Source: Streptomyces antibioticus (GTDB lineage: Bacteria > Actinomycetota > Actinomycetes > Streptomycetales > Streptomycetaceae). Taken from it: 64,000 nucleotides of DNA. The position numbers were made by a program, and so were the translations under genes. Shown one piece after another: positions 54,001 to 61,074 of this stretch (positions are counted from its first letter, which is position 1; every line of letters begins with the position of its first letter). The notes beneath the pieces were generated by a model. It did no database searches, was not told where the DNA came from, and was given only the letters and a program-made list of their open reading frames with translations. The DNA lies in contig NZ_KQ948425.1 of the NCBI RefSeq assembly GCF_001514065.1, positions 89,366 to 153,365 on the forward strand, read 5' to 3'.

Positions 54001-57000
54001 CGGTGCTCGTACAGCAGCGTGGCCGGCAGTTCGCCGTACCACCGCTCCAGCGCGACGGCGGCGTCCACGACGGCCAGGGAGGAGGGCCGTAGTCGCTCCA
54101 CCGTGGTGTCGGCGTCCAGGGTCGCGGCCGGCACACCGAGGGTGCGGGAGAGCACCTCCACGATCCGTGCGAGCGCCGGGCCCTGTCCGCCCGCGCCGGT
54201 CGGCTCGGTACCGGACGGGGCGGATGCGTCGGTTGCGGCGACCGATGGGTCCGCGGCCGAGACCCGCTCGGCGATCTCCACGAGTGCGGTGTGCCCGGGA
54301 TGCGCCGGGGGCCGTACGGGGGCGGCCTGTTGCTCCTCCTGCGGCTCCTCCGGGAACGTCTCGGGCCTGAACGTCACGGCGGCGGCCGCCTCCACGGGCA
54401 GCTCGTACACCACCGACCCGTCGGCCTCCTCGCGCACCGGGTCGCCGGCCACCGAGTCCAGGAACCGCCGTGCGGGCGCGTTGCGCTCGGTCGGCCGGTG
54501 CACGATGCGCAGGACCGCGCAGCTGTCGCGGACCTCCTCGGCCAGCCGGGCCAGGAAGGCGTGCTCGACCCCCTTGCCGAGCACACGGCAGCTCATCAGG
54601 TACGTCTCCAGGACGGCCACCTCCCCCTCGGTGCGCAGCAGGGCCGCGCCGACGACGCCGTAGTCGCCGAACCGGTCGGCGACCCGGACGGTGCGGCAGC
54701 GCAGCGACGGGTCGTCCGCGAGCAGGGCGCGCAGCTCGGACACCTGCCGCCGTAGCGGCGCGATGTTGAACTGGTTGGTGCGCTGGGTGAGTTGGGCGAC
54801 CCGCGTGAGGGCGTCGCCCGCCGCCTCGCGGACCTCGATGCGCAGGTCCAGGTCGCGGATGAAGTCGGAGAGCGTGGCGGAGGACGCGCGTAGCTCTCGG
54901 CGTCGGCCGGCCGTCTCGTAGAACGAGGCACGGCGGCGGTCCTCGTCGGTGACCTGGAGCCGGTCGAAGGCCCAGACGCGGTCCAGGAACGCGGGCAGGG
55001 CGGCGGGGTCGGCCGGGCAGGTGAGGGCGAGCACCTGCGGGCAGGCGGCGCGCAGGGCGGCGATCTCGACGGGGTTGTCGTCGATCATCACGAACGATTC
55101 GAGGCCGAGGTCGAGTTCGCGGGCGAGGCTCATGAGGTTGGCGGGCTTGGGTTGCCAGTCGACGCGGCGCGCCGTCAGGTGTTCCTCGCCCAGCGGCATG
55201 TCCTCGCGCAGCCGCAGCACCTCGGCGACGTCCCGCGCCTCGTTCTTGCTGGCCAGGCAGAGCAGGACCCCGCGGGACCGCAACTCCAGGGCCCACTCGT
55301 GCAGTCGGCGGTGTCCGGGCTCGACCGTGACGCCGTGCGGGCCGTCCTCGGCCAGCACACCGCTCCACAGGGTGTTGTCGCAGTCCAGCACCAGGACCTT
55401 GGCGGCGGGGACGAGCGCGGCGCGGGTGACCCGGGCGGCGGCGGTGGCGAGGGCGGCGTATCCGGCGGCGGTGTACGGAATGTGCGCCATGCGCAGCCGT
55501 CCGGCGTCGTGCGCCGCGGCGAGGGCGGGGCCGCCGCCGCGCCACTCGTCGGCGTCGAGCAGATGCGCTCCCGCGACCGCCGCGAGGCCCTCGGCGAGCC
55601 GAGCGCGCAGCGGCGCCGTCGCCGCGGCGTCCGACCGCGGGGCATCGGGGCACAGCAGGACCAGCAGCGGTACGGCGGACCGCGCGCACAGCCCGGCCGC
55701 GGCGCCGGTGAACTCGTCGACGGTCCGCGCGGGGTCGTCGCCGAGCCAGTCCTCCACGCGCAGCAGGATCAGGTTGCAGCCGGTCCGGTTGCGGCCCATG
55801 TCGCTGGTCGGGTCGAGGAGTTGCTGGAAGACCTGGCCGTAGTCGGCGAACACGGGCTCCAGACCGAGGTCCAGGCGGGAGGTCCAGGAGCGCAGGCCTT
55901 GGTGCAGCGGGTCGGTCGTGAACGTGGCGGCCACCACCAGGCGCCCGGTGTTCTGCTGGGGTGCCTCCTGGGCACCGGGGATGTCGAAGCGGTCGACGAC
56001 GGCGACCTGCCCGCGCTCGGACGCGGTGCCGAGCCGGGCGACCACCGTCGCCGCGACCTGTTCGGTTGCCAGGGCGGGCTCGGCGTCGAGGACGGAGTCG
56101 GAGAACGCGGTGGGCATCCGTCCCGGCCGCAGCACGGTGCAGGCCAGCTCGGGGTGTTCCGCGGCGGCCGCCCGTACCAGGCCCTCCAGGGCCAGCTTGG
56201 CGCTGACGTAGTGCGACCAGCCGGGTGGCGGTGAGTCGACCCAGGCGGTGGAGACGGCGACCAACTGTCCGGCCGCCGCGGCGAGCGGGGGCAGCAGCGC
56301 GGCGAGCGGGACCCTGACCAGTCGCAGGGCGTCGCGCAGGTAGTCGGCGGCGCGCTCGTCGGTCTGCGGTTCCAGGGCGAGGGCGGTGACCGGTGGGAAG
56401 GCGTTGAGGATCAGTACGTCCAGGTGCCCGTGTGCGCCGAGGATGCGGTCGCGGGCGGCCTCGGCCCAGGCGGGATCGGCGGCGTCGCCGGGCAGCAGGT
56501 GCACGCGGCCGGCCTGGTCGCCGAGGTCGGCACGGACCCGTCCGGCGTCGTCGGCGCTGCGCCGGTGTCCGACGTAGACGGTGTATCCGGCCAGCGCGAG
56601 GGCCTGACTGAGGCTCGCGCCGAGCCCCCTGCTGCCGCCGACCACCAGCGCCGTGCGGCCGGCTCCGGGTTCGCCGGCCGGGACCAGTTCGCGCAGTCGT
56701 CCCACGTCGGACGGCGGGGCCGCACGCCGGGCCAGGGCGCGCACTTCGACACGACCGAGTCCGGGCAGCGTGCCGGCGAGGTCGATCAGTCCGTAGCGGG
56801 AGTCGGCCGAGGCCACCTCCCACTCGCCGCCGTCCGCCCTGCTGTCCCCGCTGTCGCTGTCGCTGTCCGCGCCGTCGTAGTGGACGGTCAGGCCGGACAC
56901 CAGGGCGTCCCGGCCGGGCAGTTCCATGCCCGCCAGATAGCTGGCCCACCCCAGCGGAAGGGCCTGGCGGACGGAGATTCCGGCGGCGTGGGCGCCGATG

Positions 57001-57497
57001 TCCGTCAGCAGTTCGCGCCACTGGTCGGCGGCGACCGGGCAGCCGGCCCGGTGGCGGCGGCCCGGCCGTGCCCGGTCGGCGGTCATGGTCGCGGCGGTCG
57101 TGCGCCGGGGACCAGGGATGTCCGCCGGGGCGTCGGCCGAGGTGCGGCCGGCCGCGGCGGTGACGGTGAGGTCGAGCAGCAGTCTGGTGCCGTCCATGAC
57201 CCGTACGCGATAGCCGTCCTCGGTGCGTTCGACGGCGCGGCGGTAGGGCTGGCCCGGGTAGGCGGGCGCGTGGAACCGGGCGGCGATCCCGGTCAGGCGG
57301 CGGGGCGTGCGCCGGACGGGCAGGGCCGCGAGGGCGTACAGGGTCACCAGCGCGCCGTGCGCGATGGGGCGGCCGAAGGAGGTGCGGGCGGCGTAATCGG
57401 CGTCCGTGTGCAGGGGGTTGGCGTCACCGCTCGCGGCGGCGAAGCGCCGGATGTCCTCTGCGGTGATGCGGAACTCGCTCGAAGACACCTCGGTCAC
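45093..57497 (-). CDS. Trans-AT PKS A: loading MaoC-SDR-FkbH-ACP / KS1-KR-ACP / KS2-KR-ACP / KS3 (first protein)
   Basis: 4134 aa, first of three PKSs. Residues 1-~275 form a MaoC-type hot-dog dehydratase (GDANPLHTDADYA: D25, H30) with a second hot-dog-like half. An SDR ketoreductase spans ~278-505 (VVGGSRGLGASLS; HYVSAKLALEG). A FkbH-type HAD domain spans ~510-1060 (VLVLDCDNTLWSGVLAEDG near 704). A carrier domain follows whose site reads LRPSSLAVVD (S1140) instead of GxDSL. This set suits loading of a glyceryl unit from 1,3-bisphosphoglycerate and its conversion to lactyl, as proposed for bryostatin-type starters. KS1 ~1217-1640 (C1385, ACSASG), KR ~1850-2225 (VLED, B-type), ACP (S2335). KS2 ~2415-2830 (C2572), KR ~3010-3400 (no LDD-type Asp), ACP (S3517). 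KS3 ~3605-4030 (C3763, both His present), then a Pro-rich tail. The start overlaps the AT gene by 4 bases. Confidence 0.93.
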   Translation of the reverse strand: MTEVSSSEFRITAEDIRRFAAASGDANPLHTDADYAARTSFGRPIAHGALVTLYALAALPVRRTPRRLTGIAARFHAPAYPGQPYRRAVERTEDGYRVRVMDGTRLLLDLTVTAAAGRTSADAPADIPGPRRTTAATMTADRARPGRRHRAGCPVAADQWRELLTDIGAHAAGISVRQALPLGWASYLAGMELPGRDALVSGLTVHYDGADSDSDSGDSRADGGEWEVASADSRYGLIDLAGTLPGLGRVEVRALARRAAPPSDVGRLRELVPAGEPGAGRTALVVGGSRGLGASLSQALALAGYTVYVGHRRSADDAGRVRADLGDQAGRVHLLPGDAADPAWAEAARDRILGAHGHLDVLILNAFPPVTALALEPQTDERAADYLRDALRLVRVPLAALLPPLAAAAGQLVAVSTAWVDSPPPGWSHYVSAKLALEGLVRAAAAEHPELACTVLRPGRMPTAFSDSVLDAEPALATEQVAATVVARLGTASERGQVAVVDRFDIPGAQEAPQQNTGRLVVAATFTTDPLHQGLRSWTSRLDLGLEPVFADYGQVFQQLLDPTSDMGRNRTGCNLILLRVEDWLGDDPARTVDEFTGAAAGLCARSAVPLLVLLCPDAPRSDAAATAPLRARLAEGLAAVAGAHLLDADEWRGGGPALAAAHDAGRLRMAHIPYTAAGYAALATAAARVTRAALVPAAKVLVLDCDNTLWSGVLAEDGPHGVTVEPGHRRLHEWALELRSRGVLLCLASKNEARDVAEVLRLREDMPLGEEHLTARRVDWQPKPANLMSLARELDLGLESFVMIDDNPVEIAALRAACPQVLALTCPADPAALPAFLDRVWAFDRLQVTDEDRRRASFYETAGRRRELRASSATLSDFIRDLDLRIEVREAAGDALTRVAQLTQRTNQFNIAPLRRQVSELRALLADDPSLRCRTVRVADRFGDYGVVGAALLRTEGEVAVLETYLMSCRVLGKGVEHAFLARLAEEVRDSCAVLRIVHRPTERNAPARRFLDSVAGDPVREEADGSVVYELPVEAAAAVTFRPETFPEEPQEEQQAAPVRPPAHPGHTALVEIAERVSAADPSVAATDASAPSGTEPTGAGGQGPALARIVEVLSRTLGVPAATLDADTTVERLRPSSLAVVDAAVALERWYGELPATLLYEHRTLGALADTLAAREHPATVDETRAAGEHSAPGPDAPRTTPVAARATPPRDAQDAVAVIGLAGRYPGARDIDELWDNLLAGRDCVGEVPAERWYHDALHDPDGGPGRTYSRWAALIDGVDEFDSLFFGISPAEAELMDPRQRLFLETAHQALQHAGYTPAGIGRDTGVYVGAMANDYGLFSSVGALTGDSPYPWAEGYQIANRVSYLFDFTGPSLTVDTACSASGTALELACGAVRRGEVGAAVAGGVNLVLHPARHVQYAQMGMLSRSGRCQAFGAGADGFVLGEGVGAVVLKRLDRALAAGDHVHGVIRAAVAGSDGRTNGFTVPSPTAQAELVLRAHRAAGVEPGSIGYVEAHGSGTALGDPIEVRALTEAFGAQTEADARCGIGSIKSNIGHLESAAAVAGLTKVLLQLRHRTLAPTLHADPVNPRLDLARTPFLIQRTAEPWQARGGPLRAGLSSFGAGGVNVHLVVEEAPTPPADSADHPAGPCLVVLSGQDEADVRDYAGRLRAALLDAPDHRLADIAFTLQVGRPGRDVRIAFPAADRPRLHAALERIAAGHPEDVPGLVSGRLGGQPGLGDLFGAGPQGTAFLRERMRAGDLTQAARLWVHGAELPWADLAEPGSRRIPLPPTRFAPVRHWLPDRLTASLLPGGVSASDEGRPAAVPSPGGEAAGPVTAGTDTGPGYETVLYRSAWVLAGAAPVLAVDVGLLVVAVGAEVPGSAPGALPAGVRVLRATDADAVPGLLDSGADRIVVLDVRQFGGPPLSLEAAVELPLALARWSARTGRPVDCALVCRPGEPAVVALDALGRSLALEGVRLRLGRIEVAQSGLPPLSGLLAEALGTDREVRVDGQRRWTPRPELVRTVTAQPSRQDTGGRGAVVITGGSGGLGRIVARHLAERHRVDALVLLGRSPASADTERLLADLARHGTRAEYARADITDEESLRAALDRARELGAGVRGIVHAAGVLEDAPLAGKTAPSLHRVLAPKTDGTLLLDRLTSSDDLDFLLLTSSFVGWTGNAGQCDYAAANRFLDAFAAQREQLRRRGLRHGRTVSAAWPLWRDGGMRMPQDVIELTAATTGLRPIATEEALRVLDELLTVESGAYLVGHGDQARISAVLGGAGVDTRAAGDRATGEAVHEQVAAEVRALLKLPAQALRADDRFGDVGMDSVQTVRLVNRLNEVYGLALTPVAVYEHPTVAELSRHLTQAHGVAAAPVPPPEASPAPDGTPEPPAGTGAEPIAVIGMAGRFPGADDVDAFWANLLAGRDCVTDGAADTPGERVGGPVRAWADGTGPQGGFLADVDAFDAEFFGISPREAALMDPQQRLFLQASWHAIEDSGRDPRTLAGSRTGVYAGATLSDYTELLARSGDTAHPHLATGNVHSVIANRVSHHLDLRGPSEAVDTACSSSLVALRHAVAALRSGDCDLALAGGVNVLLSPTYFASLAGAGMLSATGRCHTFDRAADGYVRGEGVAVVLLKPLARALADGDPVHAVLRGIAVGHGGRAHSLTAPRPSAQAEVVTAALRDAGVPGHSVGYVETHGTGTELGDPIEIEGLRMALRGTGSEPADCVLGAVKASIGHLESASGMAGLIAVVQALRHRTLPGTPLLKEVNPHIDLSDGTLRLATAPEPWERRAPRQPRRAGVSSFGFGGTNAHAVLEEAPEGVSATPATDQGPQIVTLSATDDERLRAYAARLYDFLADNGTPLADLAHTSRTGRTELPERLALVCHDTAELRALLADFLAGREMATQPALAGPLAEAVREWTAGGSVDWSLLFPRGGRRVRFPLYPFTTSRRYGPPGAAGTVGEESDVHLPEARDPGPAPTLVRYEPALLSRSWQPVQPVLATPTGSRPVCVLLLGRDTTLPVIAALPGTDAVEWIVVRERSALPRLGRDEYELEPDDGPGGRALGQRLRSLHPRLDAVADLTDLAEGRAPTGQLGRVGMLQALVAPAEGRALRLLHLTSGAAGSPLAARMAALVRSLGAEYSHVSATTVTCDTSADDGEALLGLVAAELALAAGEPEVRLSGGRRLAPRLVRVARAASAPVRVDASRSYLITGGTGGLGMAAARRLAERGARRLALLGLRPLPPRSAWSAGSSDPRAAGLLELERMGVQLLLHSGELTDAVGLRAFLDRVREELGPVGGVLHCAGAVDRATPAFVHKDPDSVRAVWQPKGEGTLTLLTELREDAPEWIVLYSSLSAALPELAVGLTDYAAGNAVLDAVAAQHSGSGRILSVAWGSWAGAGMGEVRGPRYAEHGFAPHTVEQGLDLLEAALASGRSHCVAAAVDPAVWPVPDPDPGPEEAPMPEPDPDGALRPAVAEAVARLLARALLMPAERIGPDTHFTRLGVDSILVAAIVAQLEERVGESLSPSLVLEYPTCAQLAAHLCAAHPTGTARWMREESGAERPRATVAAQTGGAISATGPARETRSGLIAVIGAAGRYPGAPDLEHFWQLLRDGRSGITEVPASRWDHRRLWAPQPAPGRSISKWGGFLDGIEEFDPEFFGIDPADASHVDPLVRLSLETVEQTLRDAGYSRAEVAGRRISFFMGSGTSTYGSRVAVPHRNTVTGLNQNFIAAHAAHVYDLRGPHVTVDSACSSSLTALQLALRALAAGDCEAALVGGGDLLLDETPFLKLSASGALSPDGACHVFDAAANGIVLGEGVGAVLLKPLDRALADGDRVHAVIEACLTNNDGRTMGLTTPNPQAQEELVADTLAAAGVGAQTVTYVEAHGTGTMIGDPMELQALTRAFRRTTDAVGHCAVGSVKSNLGHLLMAAGMAGLHKVILSLVHGTIAPTLHCERPNPRFAFDTSPFRPALTAQPWTPECGVRRAGLSAFGFGGTNAHVLLRELLPEERERYHPRRTPLPPAPYRRTRHWLDRPAPPASRPAARTLLALEPEPGLPVGSVPPVPSVPSQTGPGPAAVPPRPSRTPDPADVPSYAGPLEPEPRPRPAGAVRRPMLELHEELT

Positions 57498-58354
57498 CTC
57501 TCCGCGCCGACCGGCGCCGTTTCACGGATCTTCTCGATCAGCCCGGTGAGCACCTGGCCGGGGCCGACCTCGCGCAGGTGCGGGGCCGGCAGCCCCAGCA
57601 GGTAGCGCACCGAGTCGGTCCACCGCACCGGCGAGGTGAGCTGCCGCTTCAACTCGCCGGCCAGTCGGTCGTCGGTGTGCGGCCGGGCCGTGGTGTTGGC
57701 GACGACCGGAATGCGCAGCGGGGCGAGGCGGTGGCGGTCCAGGACCCGGCCGAACTCCTCGGCGGCCGCTGCCATGTGGCGGGAGTGGAACGCCCCGCTG
57801 ACCCGGAGCGGGATCACGGCTTCGGCGTGGGTGCCGAGCGTGCGGCTCGCGTCCCGGACCGCGTCCTCGGCGCCGGAGACGACGATCTGGGTGGGGGCGT
57901 TGAGATTGGCGATGTCGACCTCCGGGTGCGCGGCGAGCACGTCGCGCACCTGCTCCACGGACAGCCCGATCACGGCCGCCATCGCGCCAGGACCGGCCTT
58001 GGCCATGGCCTCGGCACGGTGCCGCACCACCTCCAGGCCGGTCAGGAAGTCGTAGGCGCCGGCCGCGAACAGGGCGACGAACTCGCCCAGGCTGTGCCCG
58101 GCCACGACATCGGGCACCTCGCCGCTCTCCCGCACGAGATCCAGGTAGCCCAGCGCGCCGACGACGTAGAGCGAGCACTGCGTGTAGCGGGTGTCGGCCA
58201 GTTTGTCCGCCGGTGCGTCCAGGCAGAGTTCCTCGATCGAGTAGCCGAGCAGCGCGTCCGCGCGCCGTACCAGGTGGGGGTAGCGAGGGAAGAGCTCGCG
58301 TCCCATGCCCTGCCGGTGGGCGCCTTGGCCGGGGAAGAGGTGGACAAGGGTCAT
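57494..58354 (-). CDS. Free-standing (trans-acting) malonyl-CoA acyltransferase
   Basis: 286 aa, a single FabD-like AT. LFPGQGAHRQGMGRELF starts the fold, S88 in VAGHSLGEFVALFAAGA is the nucleophile, and VSGAFHSRHM carries the catalytic His in the malonyl-type signature. None of the ten modules encoded downstream has its own AT, so this enzyme must load malonyl units onto all extender carriers. A GGAGGGA ribosome site lies about 6 bases before the ATG. Its stop overlaps the start of PKS A (ATGA), keeping its output coupled to the PKS. Confidence 0.95.
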   Translation of the reverse strand: MTLVHLFPGQGAHRQGMGRELFPRYPHLVRRADALLGYSIEELCLDAPADKLADTRYTQCSLYVVGALGYLDLVRESGEVPDVVAGHSLGEFVALFAAGAYDFLTGLEVVRHRAEAMAKAGPGAMAAVIGLSVEQVRDVLAAHPEVDIANLNAPTQIVVSGAEDAVRDASRTLGTHAEAVIPLRVSGAFHSRHMAAAAEEFGRVLDRHRLAPLRIPVVANTTARPHTDDRLAGELKRQLTSPVRWTDSVRYLLGLPAPHLREVGPGQVLTGLIEKIRETAPVGAER

Positions 58355-58429
58355 GACGGGTCCCTCCGAGAAGAGGTAGGCGCGGGTGGGGCGCGCGAGG
58401 CCGGACGGGCGGCGGGACGGCCGGGTCGC

Positions 58430-60559
58430 TCAGGTGCGGACCAGAGCGGCCAGCCGGGTCCGCAGCACTCGGGCGGCCTCGGTCATCAGCAGGTCGGCGA
58501 GGGTGTCGGGATGGCGGGCGCGCCAGTTCTCCAGCTCGGTGCCTGCCAGATAGCCGTTGAGGGCGCCCATGGCGGGTCCGCAGGCCACCTGGTAGTCGAC
58601 CCGCCGGTCGCTGCTGCCGGACATGGCGAGCCGGGTGGACTGCACGAAGTACCACTTGAAGACGAGCGCCATACGGTGCTTGGGGTCCGCGTCCGCGCGT
58701 GCGAGTTCGGCCGGGTCGCGCGTGGCGTAGTAGGCGGCCGTCTCCTGCCAGATCTCCTCGAAGCGCCGCCTGAAGATACGTTCTTGCAGCTGGCGGCGGG
58801 TGGGCGCGTCGATGGCGTCGAGGGAGTCGTAGCGCCGGTAGAGGTCGTAGAGCTTGTTGGCGCGGGCGGGGAAGAAGAGCCCCTTGCCGAGCACCTGGGC
58901 GCGGGCGCCGATCTCCAGCATGTCGCCCGCCGGAACCATCATGGTGTCCTGGACGCCGGCCGACTGGAGCAGGTCCTTGACGTCGTCGGCGGTGCCGGCC
59001 TCGGGCGTGCACTGGTTGATGCTGCCGGTCAGCACGAAGTCGGCGCCCAGCAGAAAGGCCGCCGCGATCGCTTCGGGAGTGCCGAGGCCGCCCGCCGCGC
59101 CGACGCACACGGAATGCCCGACGCCCGCGGCCGTGTCGCGCAGTCGGACGATCTCCGGGAGCACGGTGATCAACTGCCGCTGGTCGGTGTGCCCGCCGGA
59201 ATCCGCCTCGACGCACAGATCGTCCGCCATCGGCAGGTACGGCGCCAGCGCGGCCTCCTCAGCACACAGCGCGCCGCTGTCCAGGAGGGCCGCCACCAGA
59301 TGGGCCGGGGCGGGTGCGAGGAAGGCCCGGGCGGACTCCGGCCGCGAGACCTTGCCAAGCACGCTGTTCGGCACGGCCACGGTGCCGTCGTCGCGCCGAC
59401 GCACACCCGAGAGCCGGTAGCGGACCAGGGCCGCACTGGGCTGGAGGAAAGCGGCGGCCTCCACGCGCCGGACGCCGCGGGCGAGGAAGAGGTCGACCGT
59501 CTGCTCCTCCCGGCGCGGATGGTCCGGATGGGCCAGCAGGTTCATGCCGAACGGCCCGTCCGCACCGACGTCGGCACGGATGCGGGCGATGGCCTCGTCG
59601 ATCTGTTCGGGGCGCAGCCCGCCGGTGCCGAAGTAGCCCAGCAGCCCCGACCGGCCCATTCTCGCGACCAGCGCGGCGGAGGCGATCCCCTTGTACATCG
59701 AGCCGCTGACGTAGGCGAGGCGTACACCGTGACGACGGCGGAACGCGGCGCTGCCGAGCGCCTCGCCATCGGCCTGCCGTACGCCGGCGGGTGCGAACCC
59801 GTCCAGGGTGGTCATCTCGCGCGAACTCCTCGGATAGGTGCGGCCACGGGGACGCGGCCCGCGTACACAGAGCGCGGCGCGCAGCCCCACGGGGGCGTCA
59901 AGGCGGTGGCAGGTCCACAGTTCGGGCTCAGGGACGGAGGCGGTCGGGCGCAGCACCGGACGCCCGTCCCGCCAGGTGAAGTCCACGTCCCCGAACGGCA
60001 GACGCAGTCCGAGACCCATGGCCTTGGCGAGGGCTTCCTTCAGCGTCCACAGCTGGACGAAGGCGGGATGGCGGTCCGGGCCCGGCAGAGCTGACAGCGT
60101 TGTCTGCTCGGCGGGCGTCAGGCAGCTGCGCAGCGGGGAGGGATCGTCGTCCGCGAGCCGTTCGACATCCACTCCGACCGGCCTGCCCGTGGAGATCGCG
60201 ACGAGTGCAACACCCGCCGAGTGCGAAAGGCTGAACTCCCGGCTGTCGCCGAGGTGTTCGGCGATGCGAGGCTTGCCGTACCGGTCCTCGGTGAAGTCCC
60301 AGTCCTCGGGCGGCACGGACGTCCCCTCGGACAGCGCGTGCCGCAACAGCCAGTGGGCGCGGATGTACTCGTCCCGGTCGGCGGACCGCAGGAAGCCTTC
60401 GGCGCGCTGTCGCTCCTCGGGGGCTAGCACCCGCAGGCGGTCCTGGCGGATGTCGTCCCCATCGCCCGGTTCGGGCCGGGCGAGGCGCAGGACGATGTCC
60501 GGTTCGGGTGAGACCGGCTGGTGGATCGGCCGACCGCGGGCGTCACTGCCCGCGATCAC
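58430..60559 (-). CDS. Fusion of Sfp-type phosphopantetheinyl transferase and PfaD-like trans-enoylreductase
   Basis: 709 aa in one uninterrupted frame. Residues ~20-240 are an Sfp-type PPTase: FSLSHSAGVALVAIS, VGVDVERL (Mg-binding D131, E133) and WTLKEALAKAMG (W171, K174, E175). From ~249 (MTTLDGFAPAGV) to the end is an FMN-dependent PfaD-type enoylreductase: RHGVRLAYVSGSMYKGIASA, GLLGYFGTGGLRPEQIDEAI, VGAAGGLGTPEAIAAAFLLG and the C-terminal helices. The first half would activate all carrier proteins of the locus; the second would reduce enoyl intermediates in trans, since no module has an ER domain. M249 could be an internal start giving a separate ER. Gene order is conserved with the regulator upstream (4-base overlap) and the AT downstream (75-base gap). 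Confidence 0.9.
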   Translation of the reverse strand: MIAGSDARGRPIHQPVSPEPDIVLRLARPEPGDGDDIRQDRLRVLAPEERQRAEGFLRSADRDEYIRAHWLLRHALSEGTSVPPEDWDFTEDRYGKPRIAEHLGDSREFSLSHSAGVALVAISTGRPVGVDVERLADDDPSPLRSCLTPAEQTTLSALPGPDRHPAFVQLWTLKEALAKAMGLGLRLPFGDVDFTWRDGRPVLRPTASVPEPELWTCHRLDAPVGLRAALCVRGPRPRGRTYPRSSREMTTLDGFAPAGVRQADGEALGSAAFRRRHGVRLAYVSGSMYKGIASAALVARMGRSGLLGYFGTGGLRPEQIDEAIARIRADVGADGPFGMNLLAHPDHPRREEQTVDLFLARGVRRVEAAAFLQPSAALVRYRLSGVRRRDDGTVAVPNSVLGKVSRPESARAFLAPAPAHLVAALLDSGALCAEEAALAPYLPMADDLCVEADSGGHTDQRQLITVLPEIVRLRDTAAGVGHSVCVGAAGGLGTPEAIAAAFLLGADFVLTGSINQCTPEAGTADDVKDLLQSAGVQDTMMVPAGDMLEIGARAQVLGKGLFFPARANKLYDLYRRYDSLDAIDAPTRRQLQERIFRRRFEEIWQETAAYYATRDPAELARADADPKHRMALVFKWYFVQSTRLAMSGSSDRRVDYQVACGPAMGALNGYLAGTELENWRARHPDTLADLLMTEAARVLRTRLAALVRT

Positions 60560-61074
60560 CCGCCCAGAGAGGCGGTCTTCTCGCGCTCCGCGTAGGTCGT
60601 CACCACGTTGGGGATCTCCCGGGCGATGAAGCCGAAGAGATGCTGGGTGCGGTCGAGCCGCTGCCGGCGCTCGGGGTCCTCGTCCTTGAGCGTCTCCTGC
60701 GCGTCGCGCAGGATGCGGTCGAACTCGGGGATGTTGGCGAAGACTTCGAGAACGGCGTTGGGCCAGGACTCGTCGTTCATGTGCAGGGCGTACTCGTCGG
60801 TGCCCGGGATGTCCCTGCGCAGGACCACTCGGGCCGGGACGAGCTGGTCGGCGACGCGGTCGATGGCCGCGCGCGTGGTGCCGAGCCGATCGATGAGTTC
60901 CGCGGTGGTCTGCTCCACCGGGTCACTGATCATGAGCCAGCCGATGACGTGGCCCCGTTCGTGCGGCATGCCGTCGTTGCGCCAGTAGTAGTCGGCGACT
61001 CCCTCGACGATGATGCGCTCGGCCGCGGTAAGACCGGCCAGTGCGTCGCCGGCTTCGTTCGCATCGGTTCCCAT
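60556..61074 (-). CDS. MarR/GbsR-like protein 3, first gene of the PKS operon
   Basis: 172 aa from the ATG at 61074; a frame to 61185 exists but adds unrelated residues, while GGGGGAT lies seven bases before 61074. HVIGWLMISDPVEQTTAELI, LGTTRAAIDRVADQLVPARV and RRDIPGTDEYALHMNDESWP follow the winged-helix part of the exporter regulator, and the C-terminal half resembles the protein starting at 15039. It overlaps the PPTase-enoylreductase gene by 4 bases and heads the ~43 kb operon. It may repress its own operon or work as a sensor together with its two paralogues. Confidence 0.7.
   Translation of the reverse strand: MGTDANEAGDALAGLTAAERIIVEGVADYYWRNDGMPHERGHVIGWLMISDPVEQTTAELIDRLGTTRAAIDRVADQLVPARVVLRRDIPGTDEYALHMNDESWPNAVLEVFANIPEFDRILRDAQETLKDEDPERRQRLDRTQHLFGFIAREIPNVVTTYAEREKTASLGG

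Noticed and set aside
49032-54092. Very long plus-strand open frame (1686 codons) opposite PKS A, with similar frames at 43896-46892 and 36546-40694
   Set aside because: They mirror KS, KR and ACP repeats of the minus-strand PKS genes and encode Gly/Arg/Val-rich sequence without any family pattern; in very GC-rich DNA the antisense frame stays open by codon bias.
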